From NCBI RefSeq assembly GCF_002994615.1, contig NZ_PVNK01000263.1, positions 79,820-143,819 on the forward strand: a stretch of DNA of 64,000 nt, written 5' to 3'. Origin of the DNA: Enhygromyxa salina (GTDB lineage Bacteria > Myxococcota_A > Polyangia > Nannocystales > Nannocystaceae). This document shows, piece by piece, positions 26,612 through 35,986 of this stretch (positions within the stretch are counted from its first letter, which is position 1; every line of letters starts with the position of its first letter). The notes under the pieces were generated by a model. The model saw nothing but the letters and a program-made list of their open reading frames with translations, was not told where the DNA came from and did not search any database. Both the position numbers and the translations under genes were made by a program.

Positions 26612-28048
26612 ATGACCTCCACGCCCGCGCCCGAGCCCGACTCCCCGACCAGCCTGCCCGTCGTCGAGGACATCGGTCGCGCGCGCGCGGCCGAACGCGT
26701 GCATCGAGCCAAGCCGCCGGTCGACCCCGCGACCCTCCACCACCGCGAGCTCCTCGGCGGCGAGTTCTGGCGCAAGATCCCCGCCTACCGCGACGTCGAC
26801 GAGGCCACCTTCCTCGACTACCGCTGGCAGATGAAGCACTCGGTGACCAAGGTCGCCAAGCTGCTCGCGGCCCTCCAGGATCTCGCCGACGACGGCTTCA
26901 TCGAGGACATCCGCGAGGGCTTTCATCACGCGCCGATGGCCGTGCGGGTCTCGCCCTACATGCTCGCGCTGATCGACTGGTCCGATCCCTACAGCGATCC
27001 GATCCGCCGCCAGTTCATCCCGACCAACTCCGAGCTGCTGCCCGACCACCCCAAGCTCGACCTCGACTCGCTCCACGAGCTCGCCGACGCCCCGGTCCCG
27101 GGCCTGACCCACCGCTACCCCGACAAGGCCCTGTTCCTGGCCCTCGACACCTGCCCGGTCTACTGCCGGTTTTGCACCCGCAGCTACGCCGTCGGCCTCG
27201 ACACCGACGAGTTCGAGAAGGTCAGCCTCAAGCCCAACAACACCCGCTGGGATCGGGTCTTCGAGTACGTCGCCTCGCGGCCCGAGCTCGAGGACATCGT
27301 GATCTCGGGCGGCGACGCCTACAACCTGCGCAGCGATCACATCCGGGCGATCGGTGAGCGGCTGCTGGCGATGCCCAACATTCGCCGCTTTCGCTTTGCG
27401 ACCAAGGGCCCGGCCGTGATGCCGCAGAAGATCCTCACCGATCACCCGTGGATCGACACCCTCAGCGACATCGTCGAGCAGGGCCGCAAGCTCCACAAAG
27501 AAGTCTGCATTCACACCCACTTCAATCACCCCAACGAGATCACCGAGATCACCGAGCGGGCGATGAACAAGCTGTTCGAGCGCGGGATCACCGTGCGCAA
27601 CCAGAGCGTGCTCCAGCGCGGGGTCAACGACGACGCCAAGGACATGGGCTTGCTGCTCAAGCGCCTCAGCCACGTCAACGTCCACCCCTACTACGTGTAC
27701 ATGCACGATCTCGTCAAAGGCGTCGACAACCTGCGCACGACCTTGCAGACCGCGCTCGACATCGAAAAGCAGGTCCGCGGGATGACGGCCGGGTTCAACA
27801 CCCCGACCTTCGTGACCGACGCCCCCGGCGGCGGTGGCAAGCGCGACGTCCACTCCTATGATTGGTACGATCGCGAGACCGGGGTCTCGGTCTACCGCAG
27901 CCCCAACGTCGATCCGGACGCGTTCTATTGTTACTTTGATCCGATCGATCTGCTGCCCGAGGGCGGCCGCGCGCGCTGGGCTGACCCCGGCGAACACGAC
28001 GCGATCGTCAGCGAGGCGATCGAGAACGCGAAGCACCGTCCGAGCTGA
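26612..28048 (+). CDS. KamA-family radical SAM aminomutase
   Basis: 478-aa relative of lysine 2,3-aminomutase, which moves an amino group using a 5'-deoxyadenosyl radical and PLP. The radical SAM motif CPVYCRFC is present near residue 185, with ISGGDAYNL and the PLP-binding DAPGGGGK segment carrying the internal-aldimine lysine. The C-terminus (SYDWYDRETGVSVYRS) differs from clostridial lysine aminomutase and matches the broader KamA group, whose substrates include lysine, arginine and other amino acids. Substrate is therefore unassigned. It is divergent from the polymerase gene. Confidence 0.92.
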   Translation: MTSTPAPEPDSPTSLPVVEDIGRARAAERVHRAKPPVDPATLHHRELLGGEFWRKIPAYRDVDEATFLDYRWQMKHSVTKVAKLLAALQDLADDGFIEDIREGFHHAPMAVRVSPYMLALIDWSDPYSDPIRRQFIPTNSELLPDHPKLDLDSLHELADAPVPGLTHRYPDKALFLALDTCPVYCRFCTRSYAVGLDTDEFEKVSLKPNNTRWDRVFEYVASRPELEDIVISGGDAYNLRSDHIRAIGERLLAMPNIRRFRFATKGPAVMPQKILTDHPWIDTLSDIVEQGRKLHKEVCIHTHFNHPNEITEITERAMNKLFERGITVRNQSVLQRGVNDDAKDMGLLLKRLSHVNVHPYYVYMHDLVKGVDNLRTTLQTALDIEKQVRGMTAGFNTPTFVTDAPGGGGKRDVHSYDWYDRETGVSVYRSPNVDPDAFYCYFDPIDLLPEGGRARWADPGEHDAIVSEAIENAKHRPS

Positions 28049-28453
28049 GCTTGGTCCAAAGTCAAGCTGTCCCGGCGTTCACGCGGTCGGGGGGCAGCTC
28101 GACCGCGCCCGATGCACGGGGCGATCTGAGTGAGGTTCGCTACACGCGCTTGCCCCCGCCGGGGCGGGGCCGCCGCTGCGATTCGAGCTGCGCCTGCGCT
28201 GCGCGCAGCGTCGCGTGGCACCTCGAGCTTCACGCGAATGGGGCCGCTGAGAGCTCTGAGATATCCGTGGCTGCCAAGGTCACCGTCGTCGAAGACCGCG
28301 CATCGATCGCGGAGCTCAGCTCGCGCCTGGTCCGAGCGCGCTCGCGCGCCGAGCTCCGGAAGTTCACCGATCCGTGGCAGCCGATCTCGCGCACGGGGTG
28401 ATCCGAAACACCTTGGCTCGGGACCTCACCGCTGCGATGCTCGCGGCTTCATC
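28049..28453. other. 405-bp intergenic region
   Basis: No clear gene. A GTG-started 44-aa frame at 28267-28401 (KVTVVEDRASIAELSSRL, then RARSRAELRKF) has coding-like composition and could be a remnant or a very small protein, but there is no supporting ribosome site. The last ~60 bp are less GC-rich and probably carry the promoter of the downstream lipoprotein. Confidence 0.4.
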
Positions 28454-29530
28454 ATGATACGCGCACGACTTCAAACTACCTTCTCTTTGCTCTCGCTGAC
28501 ATGCCTGATGGGCCTTGCGCCTGCTTGTGGGGATGACGGCGCGACGAGCCAGGCTGACGACACAGGCAGCGAGTCGGACTCGGGGACCAGCGCGGAGGGG
28601 GACGGGGATGGTGACACTGGCGACGGAGACGGCGACCCCGGAGACGGGGACGGCGACCCCGGGGACGGAGATGGAGACGGGGACGGAGATGGAGACGGGG
28701 ACGGAGACGGAGATGGGGACGGAGATGGAGACGGGGACGGAGACGGAGACGGAGACGGGGATGGAGACGGAGACGGAGATGGTGACGGAGATGGCGACGG
28801 AGACGGAGACGGCGACGGCGACGGGGACGGGGACGGCGACGGCGACGGCGACGGCGACGGGGACGGCGACGGCGACGGCGACCTGGGCATGGTCGGCACC
28901 GGCGCGTTTTGGATCGACGCCACGGAGGTCCGAGTCGACGACTACGAGCAATTTCTGATGGCCGTCGATCCTCAGCTCGCGCCGCCAGAGTGCGCGTGGA
29001 AGAACGGCGACTTCACGCCCGGATTCTGGGACGATCAGCTCATGGACGACACCAGCAGGCCGGTCACCTATGTCGACTGGTGCGACGCCGCGACCTATTG
29101 CGCCGCCCAGGGCAAGCGCCTGTGCGGTCTCATCGGCGGCGAGCCGCCCGATCTCGATGACGTGGTCGACGAGGAGAACGAGTGGTACCAGGCCTGCACC
29201 AACGACGGGGTCAACGCGTACCCCTACGGCGATGCCTACGACGCCACGACCTGCAACGGCGCCGGGCTCGGAGTCGACGACGTGGTCCCCGTCGGCTCGC
29301 TGTCCGACTGCGAAGGCGGCTACGCCGGGCTGTTCGACATGAGCGGCAACGTCTGGGAGTGGACCTCGGCCTGCGGGACGGATGCCGTGCCCGATCCGGA
29401 CCAGGAGTGTCGGCGGCGCGGTGGGTCCTTCGTCAGCGAGGCGAACGTGCTGCGCTGTGCGGTCGGCAGCCGGCGCACACGTGACTTTCGCGCCAGCAAC
29501 ACCGGCATCCGCTGCTGCCTCAACATCTAG
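28454..29530 (+). CDS. Lipoprotein with long Gly-Asp linker and FGE-sulfatase-fold domain
   Basis: 358 aa. Signal peptide ends GLAPAC (lipobox), then about 95 residues of almost pure Gly-Asp. The C-terminal ~210 residues are an FGE/SUMF1-type domain: WIDATEVRVDDYEQFL, RPVTYVDWCDAATYC, GKRLCGLIGGE, FDMSGNVWEWTS, RRGGSF and SNTGIRCC. The paired active-site cysteines expected shortly after RGGSF in true formylglycine-generating enzymes are replaced (SFVSEANVLRC), so catalysis of that type is unlikely; several family members are binding proteins. The TAG stop belongs to a CTAG that flanks a repeat footprint. Confidence 0.88.
   Translation: MIRARLQTTFSLLSLTCLMGLAPACGDDGATSQADDTGSESDSGTSAEGDGDGDTGDGDGDPGDGDGDPGDGDGDGDGDGDGDGDGDGDGDGDGDGDGDGDGDGDGDGDGDGDGDGDGDGDGDGDGDGDGDGDGDGDGDGDGDLGMVGTGAFWIDATEVRVDDYEQFLMAVDPQLAPPECAWKNGDFTPGFWDDQLMDDTSRPVTYVDWCDAATYCAAQGKRLCGLIGGEPPDLDDVVDEENEWYQACTNDGVNAYPYGDAYDATTCNGAGLGVDDVVPVGSLSDCEGGYAGLFDMSGNVWEWTSACGTDAVPDPDQECRRRGGSFVSEANVLRCAVGSRRTRDFRASNTGIRCCLNI
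28599..28882 (+). repeat. Gly-Asp hexamer tract, ~284 bp
   Basis: Near-continuous GGNGAY hexamers encoding (Gly-Asp)n with a few Thr/Pro interruptions at the 5' end. The 5' two thirds mix GGAGAC, GGGGAC, GGAGAT and GGGGAT, while the 3' third is mostly GGCGAC. This suggests separate expansion of two repeat variants. Confidence 0.9.
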
Positions 29531-29546
29531 CAGTCCGGGCTGCTAG
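29527..29546. repeat. 12-bp footprint of the palindromic mobile element
   Basis: CTAG (29527-29530), CAGTCCGGGCTG (29531-29542), CTAG (29543-29546). The 12-bp core consists of the two outer ends of the 158-bp element joined together, between duplicate CTAG flanks. The left CTAG supplies the TAG stop of the upstream lipoprotein gene. Confidence 0.6.
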
Positions 29547-29621
29547 GTCCTGAATCGAGCGCTGCGCGCTCGAGACGGACTGTGCGTGCCTCACGCCATT
29601 GCGAGCGGATACTCTCGCTCG

Positions 29622-30950
<1,329 letters not shown>

Positions 30951-30982
30951 GTGAGCCGGAAGCCGGGCGCCGAGCAGGCCGC

Positions 30983-32425
30983 TCACACCAAGCGCTTGGG
31001 CAGGCTCGGGCCGCAGGCGAGCAGGCGCGCGTGGGCCTCGGCGAGGGGCAGCCCGCTGTCCTCGACGAGCCCGGCGATGGTGCGCCAGCCGGCGAAGTAG
31101 GTCAGCGGCTGGGTCGGGATTCGGATGCAGCGGAGGATCTCGCGCCCGGTGTCGGCGTGGTCGAGGCCGACCTCGTCGACGAGCAGCTCGGCGGCGCGCT
31201 CGCGGCTCATGTCGCGGGTGTGCAGCTGTGCGTCGATGATCGCCCGAGCGCAGCGGATCGCGTGGAAGTTGGCGACGGCGACGGCCTGCTCGGGGGCGTG
31301 GAAGCCGGCCTCGAGCATGAGGTCCTCGCTGTACACGGCCCAGCCCTCGATCGCCGGCATCGCGCCCCAGTCCTGGCGCTCGGAGGCGAGCAGGTCGGCG
31401 ATCGAGATGAAGTTTGGCGCGGCCCCCGAGGCGCGGAAGCGCCGCTGCCACAGCCAGCTTTGGAGGTAGTGGCCGGGGACGCCCTCGTGGACCGAGAGCG
31501 GCGCGACCCAGGCCCGGCGGTGGCGCTCGGGATCGTCGAGGACCGCGAACGAGCCGCCGCCCTCACCGAACAGAGGCGCGGGGTCGTTGCCGGCGTGGGT
31601 GACCGCGGCCATCTCTGGCGCGACGATCGTGAAGGGAAGCTCGAAGTCCTCGGGCAGGTCGAAGAGCTGGTGCTCGCGGACGAAGGCGACGCAGCGCCGG
31701 GCGGCCTCGCGGTAGGCGGGGATGACCTCGCCGGGCTCGAGGCGGACGCTGGTCAGCTCGCGCAGCCGCGGCAGCGCGGCCTGAAAATTGGGCTTGTCGA
31801 GGAGCTTGGCGATCGTGGCCTGCTGCTCGCGCAGGTGGGCGCGGGCGCTCTCGACGAGGGCCTCGGGCGAGTCGCGGACGTTCATGTTGGCCAGCCGCCA
31901 GCTGTACTCCTCGGCGCCGAGGCGCCAGCGCTCGGGGCCGCGCTCGCGGGCCGCGGGCAGGGCCTCGTCGCGCAGCAACGCGTTGAATTCGCGCCACGGG
32001 CTGTCGGCCTCGACCTGGTCGAGGATGGCGGGGAGCTCGTGCTCGCAGTAGTGCGTGACCTTCTCGAGCGGGGGCGCGTGGCCCCGGGCGAGGCCCTCGC
32101 GGAACAGCTCGGTGAGCTCGCGGACGTAGCCCTCGGCGTCGTCGAGCTGGCCGAGGCGGGCGAACATGACCCGCTCGAGCTCGACGTGCTCGTCGCCGCG
32201 ATCGAAGCGGCGCACGGCGAGGCGAGCGAGGCGGCGCAGCGCGGTGCTGACGAGCTCGTCGGGAGCGGTGGCGAGCTCGCGGTAGACGTCGATCTGCTCG
32301 CCGAGGCGGGCGAGGGACTTGCGGCCTTCGGCCTCGAGGCCAAGCATCCGCGCCTCCTCGGGCTCGAAGCTCAGGTGGCGTCGCCAGCTCTGAGCCTGGG
32401 CCTGGGTGGGGTCGATCGCGCTCAT
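30983..32425 (-). CDS. DUF885-family metallopeptidase-like protein
   Basis: 480-aa cytoplasmic protein of the DUF885 family, related to M32-like zinc peptidases. The motif HEGVPGHYLQ (HExxxH type) and the downstream EGWAVYSEDLMLEAG segment supply putative zinc ligands and the catalytic glutamate. Start ATG 32425 has GGAG 5 nt upstream. A longer frame would add a basic, low-complexity leader. Substrate unknown. It is the last gene of a minus-strand series with the YHYH protein, but 150 bp separate it from the preceding gene. Confidence 0.88.
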   Translation of the reverse strand: MSAIDPTQAQAQSWRRHLSFEPEEARMLGLEAEGRKSLARLGEQIDVYRELATAPDELVSTALRRLARLAVRRFDRGDEHVELERVMFARLGQLDDAEGYVRELTELFREGLARGHAPPLEKVTHYCEHELPAILDQVEADSPWREFNALLRDEALPAARERGPERWRLGAEEYSWRLANMNVRDSPEALVESARAHLREQQATIAKLLDKPNFQAALPRLRELTSVRLEPGEVIPAYREAARRCVAFVREHQLFDLPEDFELPFTIVAPEMAAVTHAGNDPAPLFGEGGGSFAVLDDPERHRRAWVAPLSVHEGVPGHYLQSWLWQRRFRASGAAPNFISIADLLASERQDWGAMPAIEGWAVYSEDLMLEAGFHAPEQAVAVANFHAIRCARAIIDAQLHTRDMSRERAAELLVDEVGLDHADTGREILRCIRIPTQPLTYFAGWRTIAGLVEDSGLPLAEAHARLLACGPSLPKRLV

Positions 32426-32575
32426 GACTGCTCCGGGGGCGAGCGCCTCTTGGAGCTGGTTCGTCGAGCTCCCGCGGGGGCGCCGCGTGGCGACAGTAAG
32501 GGTCGATCTTGCGGGCAGCAAGCGCGGCGTCGGGCTCAGGGCTCGGGCCGGGCTCGAGGCGACAGCTGGGGACGA

Positions 32576-33178
32576 TTAACCGGCGGCTTGGTGCGCGACA
32601 CGCCTGCGATGCAACCATGCGATGCCGACGCCCAACGCGAGCAGGGGGAGAGGAAGGAGCCAGCCCAGCGCCACAGCTCGGGTGTCCGGCGAAGCCTCCG
32701 GGGCCTTCGTCAACACCTCGAAGCGCGCCGTCGCCCCGGCCTGGAGCTGCTGGGTCTTCGGTTGCACGAAGGTCACGAGCACGGGGCCGAGCTCGGCCGG
32801 GAAGTGTATTTCAAGGGTCTGCCCCGACCACCCGGCCGAGGCGGACTCGTACTCGACCGGCAAGAGGCGGGCGTGGGCATGGCCGCCGAGGTCGGTCTCG
32901 ATCGCGACCGCCGCCGCCGCGTTCACGAGCTGCTCGCGGCTCGGGAAGCTGCGAAGCTCGAGGGCCACCTCGGCTCCGTCGAGTTTGAGACGCGTGCCGG
33001 CGAGCAACGCGTCCGGGTCCGGCAACGACCCTGCGTCGGCGCGCAGGTCAATCGTCAGGTTCCCATCGCGCAAGCTGACGCGAGCCGTGTTGGTCTCGAG
33101 CTCGTGGGCGTGGGCCTGGCGAGCGAAGAGCGTGACCAGGACCAAGGCCGTCACGAGCCAGACCGGCGCGCGGCTCAT
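32576..33178 (-). CDS. Secreted/membrane-anchored protein, signal peptide plus C-terminal helix
   Basis: 200 aa. N-terminal signal peptide (VWLVTALVLVTLFARQAHA) followed by HELETNTARVSLRDG, a beta-rich extracytoplasmic domain, and a C-terminal membrane helix (LGWLLPLPLLALGVGIAWL) with a basic tail. The layout resembles the exported N-terminal part of HupE/UreJ-type proteins but the multi-helix part is missing. Its ATG overlaps the stop of the YHYH-protein gene, so the two are co-translated. Confidence 0.7.
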   Translation of the reverse strand: MSRAPVWLVTALVLVTLFARQAHAHELETNTARVSLRDGNLTIDLRADAGSLPDPDALLAGTRLKLDGAEVALELRSFPSREQLVNAAAAVAIETDLGGHAHARLLPVEYESASAGWSGQTLEIHFPAELGPVLVTFVQPKTQQLQAGATARFEVLTKAPEASPDTRAVALGWLLPLPLLALGVGIAWLHRRRVAHQAAG

Positions 33179-34164
33179 CGACAGTACTCTCCGCTTTCGA
33201 CGACGCCGTGGTTGGTGACCGTGCGCATCTCGAACAGGTAGCAGTTTGCGGTGTCCGAGGGCTCGTAGCTGATGTAGTAGTCCTCGCCTCCGTAGCGGTA
33301 GCGCATCACACGTGCGTCGCCCTCTGGGGCGAACACGAGCTCCTCCACGCCGCCTTGGGGTGGTGTCCCGGGCGGTCGTTCCATCCCGTTGGCGCTGCGA
33401 AGGGGCGGGACCCGTGGGAGCATGTCGGGGTCGATCTCGCCGACGAGGCATTGAATGGTGTAGGGCCAGCCCGCCGAGGTGTGGTAGCGAAAGCCGAAGC
33501 TTTCGTCCGCTTGGTGGTTGCACAGGCCGAGCGTACCGGGGTCGATCGTGCTCCCGTCCGGGTTGTTGTTGCCGTAGATCGGGTATCCGTCGAAGGCCCA
33601 GCCGATGATGGCGTCATCTCCGGCGTTGGCCATCTGCGCGATCATGCAGGTGGGCGAGGCGTGATAGTGGTAGTCGTCGCCGCGGCCTGCGTGTCCGCCA
33701 CAGTTGTCGAGCTGGCCAAGCTCGACCGTGTCGACCTCGGGGTGGTGGGTCGACAGCTCCTGCTGCGAGAGCTCGCCGCCAGCGCTGTAGTCGTACATCG
33801 GCACGCCATTGACGGCGACGCCGAGCGCGGCGTCGATCGTCGTCACCGCGGCGGCGGGGCTCGGAGCGAGGCGAATCGGCGAGCTGTAGTCCACGGCTGG
33901 CACGGGCACCTGCTCGTTGGTGCCGACGATGCCGGTCATCAGCTCGTGATCCGGATAGGTGTCGGACTTGATCAGCGCGTAGGTGTCATTGCAGGTCACC
34001 TCGACCTTGGAACCGAAGCCGGCCTCCTCGACCGAGGCCGCAATGGCCGCGCACCGAACCGCGCTGGCCGACGGCGTGCCCGTCGGCTCGTTGCTGGAGT
34101 TGCTGCACCCTGCGGCGAGGGCGAGCAAGATGAACGACGAGTTTCGAATTGAAGCGTTGGGCAT
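33175..34164 (-). CDS. YHYH-domain lipoprotein
   Basis: 329-aa lipoprotein with lipobox LALAAGC. The name-giving motif is in GDDYHYHASPTC, followed by IIGWAFDGYPIYG and FGFRYHTSAGWPYTIQC, all typical of the YHYH family of secreted proteins of unknown function. The histidine cluster suggests metal binding. It overlaps the downstream membrane-protein gene by 4 bp. Confidence 0.9.
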   Translation of the reverse strand: MPNASIRNSSFILLALAAGCSNSSNEPTGTPSASAVRCAAIAASVEEAGFGSKVEVTCNDTYALIKSDTYPDHELMTGIVGTNEQVPVPAVDYSSPIRLAPSPAAAVTTIDAALGVAVNGVPMYDYSAGGELSQQELSTHHPEVDTVELGQLDNCGGHAGRGDDYHYHASPTCMIAQMANAGDDAIIGWAFDGYPIYGNNNPDGSTIDPGTLGLCNHQADESFGFRYHTSAGWPYTIQCLVGEIDPDMLPRVPPLRSANGMERPPGTPPQGGVEELVFAPEGDARVMRYRYGGEDYYISYEPSDTANCYLFEMRTVTNHGVVESGEYCR

Positions 34165-34182
34165 GGTGGGTCTCCGTGGCTG

Positions 34183-34202
34183 CTAGCAGCCCGGGGTGCT
34201 AG
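34183..34202. repeat. 12-bp footprint of the palindromic mobile element
   Basis: CTAG (34183-34186), CAGCCCGGGGTG (34187-34198), CTAG (34199-34202). Same layout as at 29527: outermost bases of the 158-bp element between identical CTAG flanks, with no interior. Confidence 0.6.
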
Positions 34203-34244
34203 CCCCAAATCAAGCGCTGAATTGAACAACTGAATGGTTTGGGG
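34203..34244. repeat. Companion hairpin repeat (module B)
   Basis: CCCCAAATC at the left and TTTGGGG at the right bracket a shared interior (AAGCGCTGAATTGAACAA, CTGAATG). A close relative lies at 36661-36703, also directly after an end of the palindromic element. A decayed start of it (CCTGAATCGAGCGCTG) follows the footprint at 29546. Confidence 0.55.
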
Positions 34245-34299
34245 CGAGCGCGAGGTGAATTGGCGAGCGTTTGAGGCGAAAGGTCCCTTGAAGACTGGG

Positions 34300-35007
34300 T
34301 TAGGGCGCCTCGATGGTGACCTTGCACAGCAGCGTATTGTGGGTCTCGAGATCCGAGGTCCAGATGAGGCGCGCGCGGTCGTCCCAGGTGATCTGGTCAT
34401 AGCCGTCCTTGGGCCGGACCTCGTCCTTGCTGTACTCCGTGGCCTGACTCCACTCGCTGGTGTCGAAGGTGGCGGATTTCCAGCCCTGCGGCTCTTCACT
34501 CGAGCTGAACTTGCAGGTCTCGCTCGGGTTGGGATCTTTTTCGCAGCCCTTGTCGAGGGGGGCCTCGTGGATCACGAGACAGCGCCAGGAGCGGTCGGTG
34601 ACCGCGACGACCGAGCCGGTCTTGTTGTTGGTGACCTGGGCGATGAAGCCGCCGTCTCCCATCTGTTGCTTGGGTTGGCCGATGTACTCGAGGCCGGTGT
34701 CATTTTGCTTGTAGTCCTTGATGACGAAATTCAGGTGCAGCGGGTAGCTGCCGTCGAAGCTGAAGGTCTCGCTGTTGAACGAGCGCTCCGTGGTGATCGG
34801 CACGCTGTCTTCGAGCACGAGGGTGTCGTCGAGGTACATCGCGAACCAGTTGTCCGCCCACACCTCGACGGTGAACTCCCCTCGCGCGGCCGTGGCGCTG
34901 GCCGAGGCGCGGGCCGAGGAGGCTGGGGCCTCGGTGGTGGAGGACGAACAGCCGGCGAGGAGGCCGAGGAGGGCGAAGATGGCGGGAACGGAGGAGTGAA
35001 TGGACAT
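34300..35007 (-). CDS. Lipoprotein of unknown function beside the YHYH gene
   Basis: 235 aa; lipobox ALLGLLAGC. The mature domain begins GEFTVEVWADNWFAMYLDD and continues as a beta-rich sandwich with SFNSETFSFDG, LHLNFVIKDYK and MGDGGFIAQVTN, ending with a Trp-rich segment containing two or three cysteines. It resembles carbohydrate-binding or galactose-binding-like folds, but the family is not identified. Transcribed in the same direction as, and upstream of, the YHYH gene; a repeat cluster separates them. Confidence 0.75.
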   Translation of the reverse strand: MSIHSSVPAIFALLGLLAGCSSSTTEAPASSARASASATAARGEFTVEVWADNWFAMYLDDTLVLEDSVPITTERSFNSETFSFDGSYPLHLNFVIKDYKQNDTGLEYIGQPKQQMGDGGFIAQVTNNKTGSVVAVTDRSWRCLVIHEAPLDKGCEKDPNPSETCKFSSSEEPQGWKSATFDTSEWSQATEYSKDEVRPKDGYDQITWDDRARLIWTSDLETHNTLLCKVTIEAP

Positions 35008-35149
35008 CGTGAGCACTGGCTGGGGGTTCGCGGGCAAGACACTTCACCCCGCGGGTTTGGTTTACGTCGAGGCGCAAAAAATGGGCGGTTCGAGAATCTC
35101 GCCGAGGGTGTCAACTGGACCGGGCCATGGCGTGTCTTTCGTTCGAGAC

Positions 35150-35485
35150 ATGCCTGAGCCGATCCCCGATCTCGATGACCCCCTCGTCGCCCTCATCGAT
35201 CGTCACTGGCGTCCGGAGGCCCGCGGCGGCGGTAATTTCGTCACGGGCGATCTCGTCACGGCCGCGCGTTCGTCCCGACGTCGCTCGCAGCGCGAAGACG
35301 CGGCTGCGCTCATTGCGTTGGCCGCGGCCGTGCTGCTCTTCTTCGTCCTCCAGCCCAGCGTTCGCCCCGCCAGCGAGGCCACCAATGTCTGGCTCGACGG
35401 GACCTCTGTGTCTGCGACCGCTTCCGGCTACGAGGGCGAGTTCGCCGGGCTGCAGCGGATCTTCCTCGAAGGAGCGCCGCGGTGA
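35150..35485 (+). CDS. Small single-pass membrane protein upstream of LTxxQ/ECF genes
   Basis: 111 aa: acidic N-terminal cytoplasmic part (PEPIPDLDDPLVALIDRHW), one membrane helix (AALIALAAAVLLFFVLQP), and a short extracytoplasmic tail. The layout is that of a small anti-sigma or sensor subunit. Its stop overlaps the next GTG (GTGA), and an ECF sigma factor follows two genes later, so an anti-sigma role is an inference from context. Confidence 0.65.
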   Translation: MPEPIPDLDDPLVALIDRHWRPEARGGGNFVTGDLVTAARSSRRRSQREDAAALIALAAAVLLFFVLQPSVRPASEATNVWLDGTSVSATASGYEGEFAGLQRIFLEGAPR

Positions 35486-35928
35486 GCCGGGTCGCTCCGT
35501 TTGCGGTCGGGCTCGCGCTCGGCCTGGGGATCGCCCTCGCGGTGAGCGCTATCCGTGAGCCTGATGCGCCACCTGCGCGAAGCGGCGCGCCGATTCAGGA
35601 CGTGCTCGAGTACCACGCGGATGCGCTCGGCCTCGACCGCGCGACCAACGACGAGGCCTGGGCCCTCGCCAACGCCGCCCGCGACGAGCTCGATGGCTAT
35701 CGGGCGACGATCCGGGCCGAGCGGGAGCAGTTGAACCAGATCCTCGACGCGGCCGAGGTCGACCGAGCGCGCATGGAGGCCGTCGTCGGCAAGATCAGCG
35801 CGGCGGAGAGGGAGCTTCGGATCCGCGAGATCGAGGTCATGCTCGAGATCCGAGCGTTGCTCACGCCAGAACAGATCGATGTGCTCGAGAAGCTTGGCCC
35901 TCCACCGCCCCCAGCGCGCGAGCGTTGA
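35482..35928 (+). CDS. LTxxQ-type periplasmic protein (Spy/CpxP/ZraP-like)
   Basis: 148 aa. N-terminal membrane helix or uncleaved signal (PFAVGLALGLGIALAVSAI) followed by long amphipathic helices and one LTPEQ motif near the C-terminus, the hallmark of the metal/stress-sensing Spy/CpxP/ZraP group. It ends in a Pro-rich tail. Start GTG overlaps the upstream stop; the same frame resumes as the sigma factor after the TGA at 35926. Confidence 0.75.
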   Translation: MSRVAPFAVGLALGLGIALAVSAIREPDAPPARSGAPIQDVLEYHADALGLDRATNDEAWALANAARDELDGYRATIRAEREQLNQILDAAEVDRARMEAVVGKISAAERELRIREIEVMLEIRALLTPEQIDVLEKLGPPPPPARER

Positions 35929-35956
35929 CCCGCCTCGGTCGAGGCACGCGGCGAAC

Positions 35957-35986
35957 ATGGCGAAACTCGCGAGGGTGCGGAGCTGA
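35957..35986 (+). other. Nine-codon leader ORF overlapping the sigma-factor CTG start
   Basis: ATG at 35957 opens a 9-residue frame (MAKLARVRS) whose TGA (35984-35986) overlaps the proposed CTG start of the sigma gene as CTGA. Such an overlap would allow translational coupling to help a weak start codon. No independent evidence that the peptide itself matters. Confidence 0.3.

Noticed and set aside
28130..28453. N-terminal extension of the FGE-fold lipoprotein
   Set aside because: The 108 added residues are Arg-rich and would bury the signal peptide; ATG 28454 gives a normal lipoprotein signal.
28599..28882. Direct repeats considered as a CRISPR array
   Set aside because: The tract is a coding hexamer repeat without spacers; no cas genes are nearby.
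30951..30986. GTGAGC/GCTCAC inverted repeat between convergent hydrolase and DUF885 genes
   Set aside because: Six-base stem with a 24-nt loop; too weak to call a terminator in this GC content.
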